From: Pseudomonas fluorescens
GTDB taxonomy: Bacteria > Pseudomonadota > Gammaproteobacteria > Pseudomonadales > Pseudomonadaceae
Length of the DNA: 64,000 bases
Assembly (NCBI RefSeq): GCF_001902145.1
Contig: NZ_MRST01000020.1
Coordinates: forward strand, 186,001-250,000
Direction of reading: 5' to 3'
Shown here: positions 62,128 through 64,000 of the stretch, piece after piece
Position numbering within the stretch: the first letter of the stretch is position 1
Layout: each line of letters opens with the position of its first letter
Position numbers and translations under genes: made by a program
The notes under the pieces: model-generated
Database searches by the model: none
The model's input: only the letters and a program-made list of their open reading frames with translations
Told to the model about the DNA's origin: nothing

Positions 62128-62760
62128 CTAATTATGCCCGTCGAGAGCGAAGGCCTTGAAACCGGCGTGCTGGCCGAGCCGTTGGTAATACGCCGCTATG
62201 GCGGGGTAGAGCGGCCGCTTCATGGGTGTCACCTGCCAACGATGCACCGAGAGTCCGATAAGGATATCGGCGAGCGTGAAATCATCGCCGGTCACATAGG
62301 CGCCTGTCTTAATCAGCTGCTGTTCCAGAATGCCCATTTTATCGTTCCAGACCTTTACTGCGACGGCGATCTGCGTCGCATCCAGGCCGTCCGGATTATT
62401 GCGTACCAGCGCGGTGAACGCGTCGCCCCAGGCGCGGTTGAGTTCGACGGCTTGCCAGTCTATCCATTGCTCGACGCGGGCACGTGGTGCCGGCTCGATG
62501 GGTAGAAGGTCATGGCGCTGATAAAGGCCGACCAGGTAGCGACAGATGGTATTGGACTCCCACAGCACGCCATGGTCGTCGATCAGCACTGGCACCTGGG
62601 CGTTGGGGTTCAAGGCGAGGAAATCGGGGGATTGGGTAGGCTTGAAACCGATGCCCCAGTCTTCGCGCACGTAGTCGATGCCCAGTTCCTGGCAGGTCCA
62701 CAGCACTTTGCGCACGTTGATGGAGGAGGTACGACCCAAGATTTTCAGTGAATGGCCCAT
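62128..62760 (-). CDS. Glutathione S-transferase
   Basis: A 210-residue GST. The N-terminal thioredoxin-like domain is KILGRTSSINVRKVLWTCQE, with the cis-Pro loop NAQVPVLIDDHGVLWESNTI (ES glutathione-binding motif). The C-terminal helical domain contains GDDFTLADILIGLSVHRWQV, including the N-capping box. The start at 62760 has AGGGA upstream; the upstream extension to 62835 is not protein-like. Possibly co-transcribed with the MFS gene. Confidence 0.9.
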   Translation of the reverse strand: MGHSLKILGRTSSINVRKVLWTCQELGIDYVREDWGIGFKPTQSPDFLALNPNAQVPVLIDDHGVLWESNTICRYLVGLYQRHDLLPIEPAPRARVEQWIDWQAVELNRAWGDAFTALVRNNPDGLDATQIAVAVKVWNDKMGILEQQLIKTGAYVTGDDFTLADILIGLSVHRWQVTPMKRPLYPAIAAYYQRLGQHAGFKAFALDGHN

Positions 62761-62844
62761 GGTGCTTCCCTGGCATTTGGAGAATGACCAATCTAGCAGG
62801 GGCCGGGCACGGCGGCGAGGGTGTGAAGCGGGCACGGTCGAAAA

Positions 62845-62933
62845 TGTGGGAGCTGGCTTGCCTGCGATAGCGTCGTATCAGGCAACACCTTATTGACTGA
62901 CACAGCGCTATCGCAGGCAAGCCAGCTCCCACA
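62845..62933. repeat. REPIN, GTGGGAGCTGGC type
   Basis: TGTGGGAGCTGGCTTGCCTG and its inverted partner between the GST gene and the small DUF gene. Confidence 0.9.
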
Positions 62934-62949
62934 GGGATCGTGTATTGCT

Positions 62950-63183
62950 TCAGCAGCGTGGTGCGTGCTGGTCCATGGCCTTGCCCACCAGCAATACGCT
63001 CAGCTCGCTCAATTGATGAATGGCCAGGGCTACATCGCGGTGTTTGCCGGTGAGGTCATCGGACAGGTCGAGCAGTAGGGTACTGACGGAGCAGACGGTT
63101 TCGTAGCTGTTGCTCAGTAAAGATTCGAGGGAAGTATCAGGGATGACGGTGAAAAGCGTATGCGTGGGATGGATGCTTTGCAT
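62950..63183 (-). CDS. Small DUF3077/DUF6124-like protein, 77 residues
   Basis: Begins MQSIHPTHTLFTVIPDTSLE and continues with helices that resemble the small DUF3077/DUF6124 proteins common in Pseudomonas (LFTVIPDTSLESLLSNSYET; AIHQLSELSVLLVGKAMDQH). Its function is unknown. A weak AGG lies 10 bases before the ATG at 63183. It marks the transition to a lower-GC, poorly annotated right end. Confidence 0.7.
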   Translation of the reverse strand: MQSIHPTHTLFTVIPDTSLESLLSNSYETVCSVSTLLLDLSDDLTGKHRDVALAIHQLSELSVLLVGKAMDQHAPRC

Positions 63184-63577
63184 TGTTGAAATACCTGTTT
63201 TGGGCTGATACCTCATCGCTACTAAACGAAGGGTGGCAGCTGTACGCAGGTTAGTAGACCGGTATCCCACACAAACCCGGCGCACCCGAAGGCGCCCTGC
63301 GCACAGCCACCATCAAACATCGATAGGCTCATGCATCTTGTGTGAGGAAGCTCAGGCTACTAAACCCGATCACCGAGAAATTCAGCGATCGTCAAACCTT
63401 AGAGACCGCCACCGAGGCGCACAAGCCGGCGGATTCTGACGTAAGCGTAGGCAGCGGAGCAAGGCGCTTACCGCAATGTAAGCTGCGTCCTACGATGATC
63501 CTACGTTCGTCTGATCATTCTCACGGCTCTCCGTGGGAAATAAGTTCTGCCGAGGGGGGAATGGCATCAACTCATTT
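63184..63577. other. Gene-poor intergenic region near right edge
   Basis: A 394-base stretch with lower GC content than the core genes. Short open frames on the plus strand (for example 63233-63439 and 63342-63590) lack ribosome sites and have Arg/His-rich shadow-like translations. I see no RNA gene or repeat. It may be the boundary of an accessory region. Confidence 0.5.
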
Positions 63578-63997
63578 TTATGATGAATGAACAGCGACTC
63601 CCGGGCATAGGAAGTCAATGTGGTACCCCGTTGTTCCATCCCCAACTGCCACATGGACTCCGCTGATGCCTTCGTTCATTTGGGAGTTGACCTTGAAATC
63701 AATCAGTGGGGCGATTGCCTGGTTTACGCCGATTGCGAACTCAGTGAGCTTCGCAGCCCTGGGCCCCGCCGCGTTTTGAATGAGGTCTATGTAGTCTCGG
63801 TCACCTACTTTGAATGACGTGACCGTGTTGCCACTGATTTTGAGTGAGGCTTTTTTGGAGGCAACCTCTTCGAGCAACCTATCAAGTGAGTTTTTAAAAG
63901 CCCGGTCCCTATTCTCTGTCTTCCTGCACACCGTCAGAATTCCCGCAACATAAAAATCGCCATCTACATAAAACGGACATGGGGCTTGAGGTTTCAT
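63578..63997 (-). CDS. Hypothetical protein at the right edge, 139 residues
   Basis: Open frame starting at the ATG at 63997, only three bases from the edge, so the true start may lie outside. It begins MKPQAPCPFYVDGDFYVAGI and contains charged helices (RAFKNSLDRLLEEVASKKAS) and beta-rich segments (GISGVHVAVGDGTTGYHIDF). There is no signal peptide. I do not recognise a family. Codon use looks less GC-biased than neighbours, which fits an accessory gene. Confidence 0.5.
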   Translation of the reverse strand: MKPQAPCPFYVDGDFYVAGILTVCRKTENRDRAFKNSLDRLLEEVASKKASLKISGNTVTSFKVGDRDYIDLIQNAAGPRAAKLTEFAIGVNQAIAPLIDFKVNSQMNEGISGVHVAVGDGTTGYHIDFLCPGVAVHSS

Positions 63998-64000
63998 ATG

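Overview
The window is high-GC chromosomal DNA from a fluorescent pseudomonad, most likely the Pseudomonas fluorescens group. Support comes from gene order that matches known Pseudomonas neighbourhoods (a sodB-bifA-imelysin block, the gts-oprB-hexR-zwf-pgl-eda glucose locus, a cpxR/spy/cpxA-like cluster, a fadD1-fadD2-hydrolase-MaoC block) and from 14 paired REP elements (REPINs) of the kind typical of this group. I see no rRNA, tRNA, CRISPR array, phage or insertion sequence.

Layout. 1-5.2 kb: arginine deiminase pathway (arcA cut by the left edge, arcD) facing a divergent second arcD that is translationally coupled to an AlkA-type DNA glycosylase. 5.3-9.5 kb: a CoA-transferase and a Cpx-like envelope-stress system (response regulator, Spy-like periplasmic protein, sensor kinase) with a CpxR-type direct repeat. 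9.6-15.6 kb: yciI, yciB, then a co-directional run of RNase AM-like, yciO, scpA, scpB, a DUF1289 gene and rluB. 15.7-16.9 kb: a two-gene cassette of a 45-residue acidic peptide and an M29/NicX-like metalloenzyme, separated by a strong hairpin. It looks like a ribosomal-peptide precursor plus maturation enzyme and is the best candidate for an undescribed system. 17.3-19 kb: an aromatic amino acid permease behind a structured leader and a 20-residue leader peptide rich in Trp and Tyr. 19-24.3 kb: arfB, a transporter, small genes, an AraC-type regulator and trkH. 24.5-31 kb: imelysin lipoprotein, bifA, a 58-residue peptide gene, sodB, argO and argP. 31-33 kb: an epimerase and a coiled-coil membrane protein.

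33-45.4 kb is the glucose uptake and Entner-Doudoroff locus: an AGE-family isomerase, the gtsABCD ABC transporter, the OprB porin, a hexose-6-phosphate mutarotase, HexR, and zwf-pgl-eda. Glucose crosses the outer membrane through OprB, is imported by Gts, and is oxidised through 6-phosphogluconate and KDPG, with HexR probably repressing zwf-pgl-eda. The isomerase gene and gtsA share a repeated promoter module.

45.6-56.5 kb: a PLP enzyme, a PA2169-type stress gene behind a convincing sigma-54 promoter, fatty-acid genes (MaoC hydratase, hydrolase, fadD2, fadD1), CsbD, YihY, a peptide deformylase and small proteins. 56.6-60 kb: a fatty-acid desaturase, two solitary ABC-type binding proteins and a FecI-like sigma factor whose reading frame overruns the next gene. 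60-64 kb: a hypothetical protein, an MFS transporter, a glutathione S-transferase and, at the right edge, poorly characterised small genes.

All calls come from reading the sequence and recognising families. No database search was run.
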